A stretch of DNA of 64,000 bases from Sinomonas sp. R1AF57. GTDB lineage: Bacteria; Actinomycetota; Actinomycetes; Actinomycetales; Micrococcaceae. The position numbers and the translations under genes were made by a program. Position 1 is the first letter of the stretch, and every line of letters begins with the position of its first letter. The notes under the pieces were generated by a model that had not been told where the DNA came from, made no database searches, and saw nothing but the letters and a program-made list of their open reading frames with translations. The DNA lies in assembly GCF_002224485.1 (NCBI RefSeq), contig NZ_CP022463.1, positions 278,376 through 342,375 of the forward strand, in the 5' to 3' direction. Of the stretch, positions 8,660 to 16,925 are shown piece by piece.

Positions 8660-9220
8660 TCAGCTGGTCGCGCTCGGGCTCGGGCTCGGGGTGGCAGACG
8701 GCGAGGGCGAGCCCTTCTGCTGGGCCTTCGCGGGCGCCTTCTGGATGGCCTCGGCCGCCTTCTTCACGGAGTCGCCGTAGGTCCCGTCGAGTGCGCGGTC
8801 CTTGACGGTCTGGGCGTCCTTCACGGCGTCTCCCGCGGGCGCGTCGGCGAGCGTCTTGAGATCCTGCTGCAGCTTCTCGGGCACATGCTTGAACACCGCT
8901 GGATGCCGGGTGAGCGCCCGGGCCGCGCGCTGGGCGTGCTGTCCGTACTGGTCGCTCCCGTCCTGCCGGATCACGACGGCGAGCACGCGCCTCAGCGCGA
9001 CCCGCGCCAGACGCTGGGCCCCCGGGCCCGGATGCCCGGAGGCCGACGGCGACGGTGACGGGGTGGACGCCGCAGCGGCGGGAGCCACCGACTGGGGCGC
9101 CGTGCTCGCGAAGGCCGCAGCTGTCCCGCCGCCGGCGAGCAGGGCTGCCGTGAGCGCAGCCGCGGCCCCTGCCTTCCAGGGTCGGCGGGAGCGTGTGGAG
9201 TGGTCTGTCGTCGGGAGCAT
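8660..9220 (-). CDS. secreted protein of unknown function
   Basis: This 186-residue protein starts at ATG 9218-9220 behind a good GGAAGG site. Residues about 10-40 form a basic-hydrophobic-Ala signal peptide (twin Arg in RSRRPWKAGAAAALTAALL, possibly Tat). A Ser/Pro/Ala linker, a helical central region (residues about 70-155, rich in Ala, Arg and Lys) and a Ser-Pro tail follow. I find no catalytic motif and do not recognise a family. It is divergent from the response regulator at 9370 and may be its target, which is only inference. Confidence 0.6.
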   Translation of the reverse strand: MLPTTDHSTRSRRPWKAGAAAALTAALLAGGGTAAAFASTAPQSVAPAAAASTPSPSPSASGHPGPGAQRLARVALRRVLAVVIRQDGSDQYGQHAQRAARALTRHPAVFKHVPEKLQQDLKTLADAPAGDAVKDAQTVKDRALDGTYGDSVKKAAEAIQKAPAKAQQKGSPSPSATPSPSPSATS

Positions 9221-9369
9221 GGTGGTGCCTTCCGTTCTGGGGGTAGCGGCTGATTCGCGCCTCATGCAGCCCATGGTTCCCCGCGCCGGCAAGCGCCGGG
9301 TTCGCTCCATGTTCGGGGACTGTAAAGTCTCGCGGCCGTCCGGGAAGGCAGGGGCGAGCGCGCGCCGTC

Positions 9370-10104
9370 GTGCGCTTGAATGAGTCTGTGGAGGAGCGCA
9401 GGCAGAGCGCAGGCGGTGAACGCGGGCTCGTGCTCGTGGTCGAGGACGAGGCCGCCATTGCCGACCTGGAGCGCCTGTACCTCACGCGGGCCGGGTACGG
9501 CGTGCACGTGGAGCGGGACGGAGCCGCCGCGCTCGCCCGCGTCCGGCAGCTGCGGCCCGTGGCCATCGTGCTCGACGTCGGGCTGCCCGGCCTGGACGGG
9601 GTGGAGGTCTGCCGCCGGCTGCGCGAGGAAGGCGACTGGACTCCCGTCATCTTCGTCACCGCGCGCGACGACGAGGTGGACCGCGTGCTCGGCCTGGAGC
9701 TCGGCGCCGACGACTACCTGACCAAGCCGTTCTCGCCGCGCGAGCTCGTGGCCCGGGTCAGGGGCATCCTGCGCCGGGCGGCGGGCCCGCAGGCGCCGCC
9801 CGTCCTGGCGGTCGGCCGCGTCCGGCTGGACCTCGGACGCCGCACCGCCGAGGCCGACGGGCGGCACGTGGCGCTCACGGCGATGGAGTTCGACCTCCTC
9901 GCGTACCTCATGTCCCAGCCCGGGCGGGTGTTCAGCCGCGAGCAGCTCCTCGCCGCCGTCTGGGGGCAGGCGGACTACGGCGGGGGCCGCACCGTGGACG
10001 TCCATGTGGCGCAGCTGCGGGCCAAGCTCGGCGAGGCGAGTCCCCTGCGCACATCGAGGGGAGTCGGCTACAGCGCGGCGGACGAACGGCCCCGGGCGCC
10101 ATGA
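9370..10104 (+). CDS. OmpR-family response regulator
   Basis: The 244-residue protein has a receiver domain (LVVEDE acidic pocket, phospho-acceptor Asp in IVLDVGLPG, conserved Thr/Lys in FVTARDD and LTKPFSPREL). It also has a C-terminal winged helix (ALTAMEFDLLAYLMSQPGRVFSREQLL, RTVDVHVAQLRAKLGE). The GTG start at 9370 lies inside a copy of the GCGCCGTCGTGCGC motif (9362-9375); GTG 9388 is an alternative. The gene overlaps the following kinase by 4 bp (ATGA), so translation is coupled. The signal is unknown. Confidence 0.92.
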   Translation: MRLNESVEERRQSAGGERGLVLVVEDEAAIADLERLYLTRAGYGVHVERDGAAALARVRQLRPVAIVLDVGLPGLDGVEVCRRLREEGDWTPVIFVTARDDEVDRVLGLELGADDYLTKPFSPRELVARVRGILRRAAGPQAPPVLAVGRVRLDLGRRTAEADGRHVALTAMEFDLLAYLMSQPGRVFSREQLLAAVWGQADYGGGRTVDVHVAQLRAKLGEASPLRTSRGVGYSAADERPRAP

Positions 10105-11444
10105 GGCGATGGCTGCGCTCGCTGCACGCGCGCGTCACCCTCGTCATGGCCGTGGTGGCCGCGATCGCCACGGTCGTGGCAGGCCTCGTCGGCGCCCAGC
10201 TCATCCGCTCGGCAGCCGTGGACCAGGCCCGCACCGACCTCGCCCGGGCGGCGACGGCGCTGAGCGCCTCGGGAAACGTGACGGACCTCGCCTCCCTCAG
10301 GGAGCAGGCGTTCGGGGAAGCCGGGCGGATCGCACTCGTCCAGCCGGACGGGACCGTCTCCGGTGCGGGGCGCCGGCTCGTGAGCCCGGAGGTGGTGAAG
10401 AAGGTCCTCGCCGGCCAGTCGGTGTCCCAGGCGGAAACCGTGCTCGGCGTGCCCGTGGTGGTCGAGGCGCGGCCGATTGCCGCCGGGGGCGGGCTCGTGC
10501 TCGCCGAGCCCGTCTCGGCCGTCACGCAGGCTGCCGGGCCGCTCGTGGCGCGGCTCCTATGGGCGCTGCTGATCGGGCTCGCTGCGGCGGTCCTGGGCGG
10601 GGCGCTCGTGGCACGATGGGTCGCCAGGCCGCTCGTGCGGATGGCGGGGGCGGCGCGGCGGCTCGCGGGCGGCGAGCGGGGAGTGGCGGTCGACGGCGGC
10701 GGCCCGGCGGAGATTGCGGAGGTCTCCAGGGCGCTCGCAGGCCTTGACGCCTCGCTCACGTCCAGCGAAGCCCGTCAGCGCGAGTTCCTCCTGTCCATCT
10801 CCCACGAGATGCGCACCCCGCTCACGGCGCTGCAGGGCTATGCGGAGGCGCTCGCGGACGGCATCATCCCGCCGGCCGAGGTGCCCGGCGTCGGACGGAC
10901 GCTCGCGGCCGAGACGGAGCGCCTGGACCACTTCGTCCGCGACCTCCTCGAGCTCGCCCGGCTCGAGGCCGACGACTTCCGGATCGACGCAGCGGAGGTC
11001 GACGCCGCCGAGGTCCTCCCAGCCGTCGTGGAGGCGTGGCGCGGCGTGTGGGAGCCGGCGGGAGTCGCGGTGCGGGCGGAGGTGTCCGGACCGCTGATCG
11101 TCTCCACCGACCCCCGGCGGCTGCGCCAGCTGCTCGACGGGCTCGTCGAGAACGCCCTCCGGGCCGCACCCCGGGGCGCGCCCGTGGTGCTCGCAGGGCG
11201 GGAGGAGGGCGGCGCCGTCGTGCTCGAGGTGCGCGACGGCGGCCCCGGGCTCAGCGACGAGGACCTTGCCCGCGCGTTCGACCGCGGCGTCCTCCGCGAC
11301 CGGTACGCGGGGGAGCGGAAGGTCGGCACCGGTCTCGGGCTCTCGATCGCCTCCCGGCTGGCGGCCCGGCTCGGCGGGCGGCTCAGCGCCGGGAGGGCGC
11401 CAGAGGGCGGGGCCGCGTTCTCGCTGAGGCTTCCGCGCGCGTGA
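10101..11444 (+). CDS. sensor histidine kinase, partner of the preceding regulator
   Basis: This 447-residue membrane kinase has TM1 at about residues 12-34, an extracytoplasmic loop of about 110 residues and TM2 at about 148-172. A HAMP linker follows, then a HisKA domain with the H-box SISHEMRTPLTAL, and an HATPase domain with N-box VENALRA, DGGPGL and GTGLGLSIAS. It is coupled to the response regulator by a 4-bp overlap. The short sensor domain has no motif I recognise. Confidence 0.92.
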   Translation: MRRWLRSLHARVTLVMAVVAAIATVVAGLVGAQLIRSAAVDQARTDLARAATALSASGNVTDLASLREQAFGEAGRIALVQPDGTVSGAGRRLVSPEVVKKVLAGQSVSQAETVLGVPVVVEARPIAAGGGLVLAEPVSAVTQAAGPLVARLLWALLIGLAAAVLGGALVARWVARPLVRMAGAARRLAGGERGVAVDGGGPAEIAEVSRALAGLDASLTSSEARQREFLLSISHEMRTPLTALQGYAEALADGIIPPAEVPGVGRTLAAETERLDHFVRDLLELARLEADDFRIDAAEVDAAEVLPAVVEAWRGVWEPAGVAVRAEVSGPLIVSTDPRRLRQLLDGLVENALRAAPRGAPVVLAGREEGGAVVLEVRDGGPGLSDEDLARAFDRGVLRDRYAGERKVGTGLGLSIASRLAARLGGRLSAGRAPEGGAAFSLRLPRA

Positions 11445-11514
11445 CGCCTCGGGCCCGATTCGGCACACGGCGCACAGTCGGGTATTCTGGAGCCTGCTCT
11501 TGATGAGCAAGCCT

Positions 11515-11600
11515 GGAGGATTCGCCTAGCGGCCTATGGCGCACGCCTGGAACGCGTGTTGGGTTAACAGCCCTCGGGGGTTCAAATCCCCCATCCTCCG
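11515..11600 (+). tRNA. tRNA-Ser, anticodon GGA
   Basis: An 86-nt class II tRNA. The acceptor arms GGAGGAT (11515-11521) and ATCCTCC (11593-11599) pair, with discriminator G at 11600. The anticodon arm is CACGC-CTGGAAC-GCGTG with GGA, followed by a long variable arm and GGTTCAAATCC for the T arm. CCA is not encoded. Confidence 0.96.
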
Positions 11601-11607
11601 CGCATGT

Positions 11608-11639
11608 GGAAGCCCCCGGTCCTCGGACCGGGGGCTTCC
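11608..11639 (+). terminator. terminator after tRNA-Ser
   Basis: A 15-bp perfect stem (GGAAGCCCCCGGTCC with its complement) is followed by TTTCTCC, eight bases beyond the tRNA. Confidence 0.88.
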
Positions 11640-11728
11640 TTTCTCCCTCCCACCGGCATGGTGCGAAATTCACAGGTTTGGCCGGGCGGCCATGGTCTTT
11701 CGGCCCCTGTTCAAGAAGCCCTCGGGTC

Positions 11729-11748
11729 ACGCACAATGAATCGTGCGT
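11729..11748. promoter_or_regulatory. inverted repeat upstream of the M23 peptidase gene
   Basis: ACGCAC-8-GTGCGT lies 71 bp before the peptidase start, in a region with no other gene. It is a possible operator; I cannot name the regulator. Confidence 0.3.
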
Positions 11749-11819
11749 CAGCCGGGGGCGCTTGTATACCGGTAGCGCCGTCGGGGCGGCGCGGCGACTG
11801 ATTGGGGAGTCCGAACACC

Positions 11820-12986
11820 ATGCTCCGAGCCTCTGCTCACCGTGCCACACGCCTCCGCGCCCGCTCCGCTGGCGTGCTCCTCGCGGCCCTCAGTTCGATA
11901 GCGCTTGCTGCGACGCCTGCCATGGCATCCGACGTCCTCCCCATCATGGCCGATCCGAACGCCTCGGTCAGCTTCTACCGCACCGACGTGCTCACGGTCG
12001 GCGCCGGCCAGAGCACCGGCACCAGCCCCAGCGGCCCCGTCAACGTCGCCTCCGTGGATCTCCACCGTCCCGAGGCGGGCAAGCTCTACGCGCCGCTCGA
12101 GACCCTGGTCCCGACCTCCGGGTTCGGGTACCGCACCAGTCCGCTCACGCGCACGGCCGGCGAGTTCCACTGGGGGCAGGACTTCGCAGCCGCCTGCGGC
12201 ACGCGCGTGTACGCGGCCGACGCCGGCGTGGTGCGGGCCGCTGGCTGGCACCCCTGGGGCGGTGGGAACCGGGTCGAGATCGACCACGGCAACGGGATCA
12301 TCACGACCTACAACCACATGCTCGGTGCAGCAGTGAAGACGGGTGAGACGGTGCAGGTCGGGCAGGTGATCGGCCTCGTCGGCTCGACGGGCTCGTCGAC
12401 GGGCTGCCACCTTCACTTCGAGACGATCCGCGACGGGCAGCACGTGGACCCGATGACGTTCACGTTCATCCCGATCGCGCAGATGGCTGCGCTCGGCTCC
12501 GTGGTCATCACGGACTACACTCCCAAGGACGGCCAGTCCACGAACGAGCGCCAGAACTGGGCGATCCCCGCGCAGGCCGCCGAGCCGACCCCCGGCGAAG
12601 TGGTGGTCCCGGCCCCGACCGCCCCGGCTCCACCGCCGCTCGTCGACCCGACCCCGACCGGCTCGCCTGCCGCGCCGCCGTCGTCCACGACCACCCCGGC
12701 GGCGCCCGCCCCGGCACCGGCCCCCGCCCCGGCGCCGGCTCCCGCGCCGGCACCGGCTCCCGCGCCGGCTCCGGCTCCCGCGCCGGCTCCGGCTCCGACC
12801 GAGACCACGGCACCGGCGCCGACGCCGACGCCCACACCAACACCGACACCGACTCCGACTGCGGTGGCGCCGAGTCCGACTCCCACGGCTACCGCCGCAC
12901 CGAGCACCACGACCACCACGACGACGACCACGACGGCCCCGCAGCCGACCGCCACGGCGACGCCCACTCCCACGCCGACCAAGTAG
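11820..12986 (+). CDS. secreted M23-family cell-wall endopeptidase with Pro-rich tail
   Basis: This 388-residue protein has a signal peptide (about 1-37, cleavage near AMA-S) and an M23 (LytM) domain at about 100-212. The zinc ligands are visible: H117xxxD121 (FHWGQDF) and H197-L-H199. The C-terminal 150 residues are low-complexity Ala-Pro repeats followed by Thr-Pro repeats, a likely wall-spanning linker. The ATG at 11820 follows GGGGAG; an in-frame TTG at 11802 lies within that site and is less likely. It probably cleaves peptidoglycan cross-links outside the membrane. Confidence 0.9.
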   Translation: MLRASAHRATRLRARSAGVLLAALSSIALAATPAMASDVLPIMADPNASVSFYRTDVLTVGAGQSTGTSPSGPVNVASVDLHRPEAGKLYAPLETLVPTSGFGYRTSPLTRTAGEFHWGQDFAAACGTRVYAADAGVVRAAGWHPWGGGNRVEIDHGNGIITTYNHMLGAAVKTGETVQVGQVIGLVGSTGSSTGCHLHFETIRDGQHVDPMTFTFIPIAQMAALGSVVITDYTPKDGQSTNERQNWAIPAQAAEPTPGEVVVPAPTAPAPPPLVDPTPTGSPAAPPSSTTTPAAPAPAPAPAPAPAPAPAPAPAPAPAPAPAPAPTETTAPAPTPTPTPTPTPTPTAVAPSPTPTATAAPSTTTTTTTTTTAPQPTATATPTPTPTK

Positions 12987-13039
12987 CCACCGGAGCGAAG
13001 GTCCGCCCGACCCGCGCACCCTCCCCTAGACTCGGTCGG

Positions 13040-13543
13040 GTGAGCCTTACTGACATTGCCCTGATCCTCAACGACGGAACCGAGACGACGTTCGGCAGCT
13101 TCGCCGGACGGGCTGTGCTCGTGGTGAACGTCGCCTCCAAGTGCGGCTTCACCAGGCAGTACGACGGTCTCGAAGCGCTCTACCGCCAGTACCGAGAGCG
13201 CGGGCTCGTGGTGCTCGGGGTGCCGTGCAACCAGTTCGCCGGGCAGGAGCCGGGCAGCGACGCCGAGATCGAGGAGTTCTGCCGCGTGAACTTCGGCGTG
13301 ACCTTCCCGCTCACAGCCAAGTCCGATGTCCTCGGCAAGCACCAGCATCCGCTCTACGCCGCCCTCACGGGCTTCCCGGCAGGGTATGACCTCGGCGAGA
13401 AGGTCAAGTGGAACTTCGAGAAGTTCCTCGTCGACCCCGAGGGCGAGGTCGTCGGCCGCTTCCGCTCCGCGGTCGAGCCGGACGCTCCCGAGCTCGTCGC
13501 TGCGATCGAGGATGCCCTCCCCGCGACGGTCTCGGCCGCCTGA
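13040..13543 (+). CDS. glutathione peroxidase-family (thiol) peroxidase
   Basis: Reduces hydroperoxides using thiols; bacterial members usually use thioredoxin. The 167-residue protein contains the peroxidatic Cys35 in NVASKCGFT, the VPCNQFAGQEP block with Q65, and the Trp in KWNFEKFLVD. These make up the family catalytic set. Cys, not selenocysteine, is used. The GTG start at 13040 gives the normal family length. No signal peptide is present, so it acts in the cytoplasm. Confidence 0.92.
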   Translation: MSLTDIALILNDGTETTFGSFAGRAVLVVNVASKCGFTRQYDGLEALYRQYRERGLVVLGVPCNQFAGQEPGSDAEIEEFCRVNFGVTFPLTAKSDVLGKHQHPLYAALTGFPAGYDLGEKVKWNFEKFLVDPEGEVVGRFRSAVEPDAPELVAAIEDALPATVSAA

Positions 13544-13560
13544 CGACAGGGGTTCACGCG

Positions 13561-13630
13561 CCGCCGCCCCCGGCCGCCCCCGGCCGGCCCTGGCCCGGCC
13601 CGGCCCTGGCCCGGCCTCTGGCCCGGCAGC
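13561..13630. repeat. GGCCCTGGCCCGG-rich low-complexity stretch
   Basis: Short imperfect repeats of CCCCGGCCG and GGCCCTGGCCC fill the gap between the convergent peroxidase and TetR genes. They can fold into several GC hairpins and may end both transcripts. Confidence 0.5.
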
Positions 13631-13649
13631 CGCAGCAGGCCTTGCGGCC

Positions 13650-14225
13650 TCACGGCGCCCAGGCGCGTGAGACGGCGTCGAGCCCGGCGTTGTAGGCGGC
13701 GTCCCAGTCGGCGTCGGGCGGCGCGATGCCTGCGAGTTCGAGGCTCACGAGGCCATGGACCTGGGCCCAGATCACTGCCGCCACGTCCTCGAGGGAGGCC
13801 TGCCTCATGCTCCCCTCCGCCTGTGCTGCCGCGATCGACCGGCGAAGCGGCTCCATGGAGCCGTCCGCGGTCTCCGGATCCGCCACGCATTCCGCATAGG
13901 AGGCCAGCGCTCCTCCGAACATGAGCCGGTAGAGCGCGGGATGCGCGAGCGCCCACTCGCGGTACGCGATCCCGAGAGCCGGGAGGCCGCCGTCGGCCGC
14001 CGCCCGCTGCGCATCGCCGAACGAGGCGAACCCGCTGTCGATGACGGCGGAGAGCAGCTCCGACTTGCCCCCGAAGAGCGAGTACACCGCCGTGGTCGAG
14101 GTTCCCGCGGCGGCCGCGACCTGCCTCAGCGTCACCCGCGCGGGGCCCTCCCGGTCCACAAGCTCGGCGGTGACGTCGAGAAGGCGGGAACGGAGCACGC
14201 TGTCGTGCAGGACGGGCCTTGCCAT
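13650..14225 (-). CDS. TetR-family repressor (WHG-type ligand domain)
   Basis: The 191-residue protein has an N-terminal TetR helix-turn-helix (VTLRQVAAAAGTSTTAVYSLFGGKSELL). Its C-terminal domain has YREWALAHPALYRLMFG and WAQVHGLVSLELAG, typical of the TetR_C_13/WHG subgroup. It is divergent from the DUF4188 gene with an operator-like palindrome between, so it probably represses that gene and itself. Confidence 0.9.
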   Translation of the reverse strand: MARPVLHDSVLRSRLLDVTAELVDREGPARVTLRQVAAAAGTSTTAVYSLFGGKSELLSAVIDSGFASFGDAQRAAADGGLPALGIAYREWALAHPALYRLMFGGALASYAECVADPETADGSMEPLRRSIAAAQAEGSMRQASLEDVAAVIWAQVHGLVSLELAGIAPPDADWDAAYNAGLDAVSRAWAP

Positions 14226-14241
14226 GCCCTCAGTGTATTCA

Positions 14242-14265
14242 TAACGTTGTTACGTAACGCAGTTA
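14242..14265. promoter_or_regulatory. palindromic operator between TetR and DUF4188 genes
   Basis: A 24-bp imperfect palindrome is centred on GTTACGTAAC, with outer TAAC and GTTA half-sites. It lies in the 87-bp divergent intergenic region and is a good candidate for the adjacent TetR protein. Confidence 0.65.
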
Positions 14266-14312
14266 CAAAACCGAGTTGCAGAACGTTCTGAGCAGACAGC
14301 GAGGGCAGGGCC

Positions 14313-14798
14313 ATGGCACAGGAGGTCTTCCCCGGCCGGTACACGGCCGCGACGGACGGAGACATCACGGTCTTCCTCATCGGGATGCGGGCCAACCGCT
14401 GGTGGAAGCTCGGGCCGGTGCTCCGCGTCGCGTCCGCAATGCCGCGGATGCTCGGGCACCTCGAGCGGGCCCCGGACGCCGGGATGCTCGCGTGGCACCA
14501 GTGGCTCGGCCGCACCACCCTGCTCGTGAGCTACTGGAAGAGCCCGGAGCACCTCCATCGCTTCGCAGCCGACCGCGACGCCCCGCACCTCAAGCCCTGG
14601 CGCGACTTCATGCGCACGGTGGCAGGCACGGGCGACATCGGCGTCTGGCACGAGACCTATCAGGTGCCCGCATCCGGAATCGAGGTCGTGTACAACGGCA
14701 TGCCGGCATTCGGCCTCGCCCGGGCCACGCGGCACGTGCCCGTCACCGCCGGTCTCAACACCGCGCGGCAGCGGCTGCGTGCGCAGAGGGCAGGCTGA
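14313..14798 (+). CDS. DUF4188 family protein
   Basis: This 161-residue protein matches the DUF4188 family as I remember it: PGRYTAATDGDITVFLIGMR at the start, NRWWKLGPV, and HETYQVPASGIEVVYNGMPAFGLA near the end. Members have a dimeric alpha/beta-barrel-like fold and no firmly established reaction; some are annotated as monooxygenase-like. It is divergent from a TetR gene and probably induced by that repressor's ligand. It is soluble. Confidence 0.8.
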   Translation: MAQEVFPGRYTAATDGDITVFLIGMRANRWWKLGPVLRVASAMPRMLGHLERAPDAGMLAWHQWLGRTTLLVSYWKSPEHLHRFAADRDAPHLKPWRDFMRTVAGTGDIGVWHETYQVPASGIEVVYNGMPAFGLARATRHVPVTAGLNTARQRLRAQRAG

Positions 14799-14831
14799 CG
14801 CACGACGGCGAGTGGCCGGCGTCGTGCTTCA

Positions 14832-14936
14832 GGGGTGACCTCGCGCTCACACGGGGTGACCTCGCGGTCAGAGGGGGTGACCTCGCGGTCAGACGGGGTG
14901 ACCTCGGGCTCAGACGGGGTGACCTCGGCGGTCAGT
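14832..14936. repeat. intergenic 21-nt tandem repeat array (GGGGTGACCTCG units)
   Basis: Five units of exactly 21 nt begin at 14832, 14853, 14874, 14895 and 14916. Each starts GGGGTGACCTCG and ends in a variable GGTCAG-like half. The array lies between convergent genes and its last five bases overlap the stop region of the HAD gene. Read on the minus strand it has the same core and period as the array in dnaX. Confidence 0.9.
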
Positions 14937-15822
14937 CGGCGAGGGCCAGCGAATCCCGCCACCGGGCGAGGAAGGCGAGGCCGGCGTCGTCGTGGATCAC
15001 GTCGTCGTCGAGGCCCAGGTACGCCGCGGTGAGGACCTCGTAGGGCTTGGCGGGGACGCCGTCGGAGGGGCGGACGTCCACGTGCGAGACGACGTGGTCG
15101 TTGTGGTGCAGCCAGTCCGCCATCGCGTAGTCGGTGCGGGAGTCGCCCACGGTGTACCAGGCGGCGGGGACGATGCTGTCGCGGCGCAGGAGTTCGCACG
15201 CGCGGGACGCCCCGAGGTCCTTGCCCAGACGCACGGACTCGATGTCGGTGGAGATGATGGTGGGGTCCACGCGGTAGTCCACTGTGTCGTCGCTGCCGGG
15301 CACGTGGTGGTCCAGACGCACGACCCCGAGGTCGTGCCTGCCCATCGCAGCCATCGCGTCGGCGTCGAACAGCTCCTGCTCGGCGCGGTAGTCCGCGTTC
15401 GAGACTTCCACATGCTGCTCGACGGAGACCATGGCCCGCTTCGTCTCGTCGAAGAACATGTGGGCGGAGTACTTCTCGGCGACGAGCGTCCGGATGTCGT
15501 CCGCGAAGGCGTCAGGCACCGCGAGGCTGTGGTCCACGTGCACCACGCCCGGTCCCTGGGCGGTGAACGAGAACCACGTCGCGCCCTTCTCGCAGATCGC
15601 GTGCACGGTGAAGCCCGAGGGCATCCCGGCCGCGAGCATGGGCTCCATGACCTGTTCGCGGATGAACGCGTCCGAGCGGCCGGTGTTGAAGATGATCGGG
15701 ATGCCTGCCGTGCCGAGCTCGCCGAGGAGCCTGATGATCTCCGGCTTCACGTCACGTGTCGCGGGGCTCGCGATGGGGCCGTCGACGTCGAGCAGGAGGG
15801 CGAAGGCGGGCGTGGTCTCCAT
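14932..15822 (-). CDS. HAD-superfamily hydrolase (Cof-like)
   Basis: This 296-residue protein starts at ATG 15820-15822 and has the HAD motif I LLLDVDGPIASP, with the nucleophile/acid Asp pair. Motif II is FNTGRSD, and the late Lys and Asp motifs are LGKDLGAS and TVGDSRTDYAM. The cap inserted between motifs II and III points to a Cof-like phosphatase acting on a sugar phosphate or similar small molecule; the substrate is unknown. The longer open frame upstream is not used because the region lacks a ribosome-binding site and family similarity. Confidence 0.8.
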   Translation of the reverse strand: METTPAFALLLDVDGPIASPATRDVKPEIIRLLGELGTAGIPIIFNTGRSDAFIREQVMEPMLAAGMPSGFTVHAICEKGATWFSFTAQGPGVVHVDHSLAVPDAFADDIRTLVAEKYSAHMFFDETKRAMVSVEQHVEVSNADYRAEQELFDADAMAAMGRHDLGVVRLDHHVPGSDDTVDYRVDPTIISTDIESVRLGKDLGASRACELLRRDSIVPAAWYTVGDSRTDYAMADWLHHNDHVVSHVDVRPSDGVPAKPYEVLTAAYLGLDDDVIHDDAGLAFLARWRDSLALAD

Positions 15823-15979
15823 GCCGCCATTCTTCCATTGGGGCCTTCGGCGCAAGAATCCGCCTGCCGAGATGACGGGCCCCCGCGAGGCCCACGGGGC
15901 GGGTAACCGTTTGGCCACAATGCCCCGGCCGCTCCCGGCCCGGCTCCCCCCGGAGGCGGTGCGAGCCTAGTCTTGAGGC

Positions 15980-16279
15980 GTGATTTTCAAAGCGGTGGGC
16001 GAAGGACGTCCGTACCCCGACCATGGCTACACGTCCCCCAAGGACTGGGCTGCGCTGCCCCCGCGACCGGTGCGCCTCGACGAGCTCGTGACGACGAAGA
16101 GGACCCTCGACCTCGAGGCGCTCCTGGCCGAGGACTCCACCTTCTTCGGCGACCTGTTCCCGCACGTGGTGCAGTACAAGGGCGTCCTCTACCTCGAGGA
16201 CGGCCTCCACCGCGCGGTCCGCACGGCACTGCACCAGCGCACCGCGATCCACGCCCGCGTCCTCGACCTGGACTCGTGA
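15980..16279 (+). CDS. conserved small actinobacterial protein
   Basis: This 99-residue soluble protein starts at GTG 15980. It contains PPRPVRLDELVTTKRTLDL, ALLAEDSTFFGDLFPHVVQ and YLEDGLHRAVRTAL, a pattern I associate with a widely conserved actinobacterial protein with a ParB-like core sometimes labelled as an antitoxin. No toxin partner is present. It lies 7 bp upstream of the LytR_C gene and is probably co-transcribed. The function is unknown. Confidence 0.7.
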   Translation: MIFKAVGEGRPYPDHGYTSPKDWAALPPRPVRLDELVTTKRTLDLEALLAEDSTFFGDLFPHVVQYKGVLYLEDGLHRAVRTALHQRTAIHARVLDLDS

Positions 16280-16286
16280 GCAGACG

Positions 16287-16925
16287 ATGGCACGCAAGCC
16301 GAAGGACCCGACCGTCTACCACGGACACCACGTGGTCAACGGCCGCCAGCTGCGCGAGCAGTTCCGCGAAGACCCCGAGGGGCTCCAGGACCCGTCCCGC
16401 ATGTGGCGGCGGGTCCGGCACGGTGTGGCCATCGCCCTCCTCGCGCTGATCGTGGTCTTCGGCGCGGGCACCGCCTGGGCCATCCTCTCCGGCTACCTCA
16501 CCATTCCGCAGCCGAACGCCCAGCCGGCCCTGCCGGCCTGCCCCACCGGGACCTACGACTACGTCCCCGCGGACCAGATCAGCGTGAACGTGCTCAACGC
16601 GGCATTCCGCGAGGGCCTCGCACGCCAGGTCGCCGACCAGCTCGCGGCGCGCAAGTTCGTGATCAAGGACGTGGGGAACGCGACCTATCCGACCGAGGCC
16701 GCCGCCGTGATCCGTGGAGGCATCGCGGGGGAGGCCGCCGCGTTCACGCTCCAGCGCAACGTCCCCGGGAGCATCTACGTGCGCGACGGTCGCAGCGACG
16801 CGAGCCTGGACCTCATCCTCGCCCCCGGCTACAAGACCCTGACCGACGCCGCGCTCATCGACCAGACTCCGGGCACCATCACCTGCGACCTGCCGACGTC
16901 GACGGCGACGCCGCCGGTCCGCTAG
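16287..16925 (+). CDS. membrane-anchored LytR_C domain protein
   Basis: This 212-residue protein has a basic cytoplasmic N-terminus, a single transmembrane helix (about residues 47-70), a short Pro-rich linker with a Cys (ALPACPTGTYDY) and an extracytoplasmic LytR C-terminal domain. The domain shows ISVNVLNAAFREGLARQVADQL, FVIKDVGNA and LDLILAPGY. Such domains occur in cell-envelope proteins, often at the C-terminus of LytR-CpsA-Psr enzymes, but no catalytic LCP domain is present here. The 3' end overlaps the opposing TetR gene by 47 bp. Confidence 0.8.
   Translation: MARKPKDPTVYHGHHVVNGRQLREQFREDPEGLQDPSRMWRRVRHGVAIALLALIVVFGAGTAWAILSGYLTIPQPNAQPALPACPTGTYDYVPADQISVNVLNAAFREGLARQVADQLAARKFVIKDVGNATYPTEAAAVIRGGIAGEAAAFTLQRNVPGSIYVRDGRSDASLDLILAPGYKTLTDAALIDQTPGTITCDLPTSTATPPVR

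Noticed and set aside
11515-11600. Integration site for a genomic island at tRNA-Ser
   Set aside because: There is no integrase and I saw no second copy of the tRNA 3' end in the window.
11643-11819. c-di-AMP (ydaO-type) riboswitch before the M23 peptidase gene
   Set aside because: I looked for the conserved blocks of this class, which often precedes wall hydrolases in actinobacteria, and did not find them.
12515-13348. Antisense frame encoding a Val/Gly repeat protein over the M23 tail
   Set aside because: It is the complement of the Ala-Pro/Thr-Pro repeat of the peptidase and overlaps the peroxidase gene on the other strand.
14832-14936. CRISPR-like array
   Set aside because: The five units are contiguous 21-nt tandem repeats with no unique spacers of constant length and no cas genes nearby.
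16879-16925. Misassigned gene end because the LytR_C and TetR genes overlap by 47 bp
   Set aside because: Both frames carry clear family domains up to near the overlap. The overlapping parts are variable tails, so a real antiparallel overlap is acceptable.
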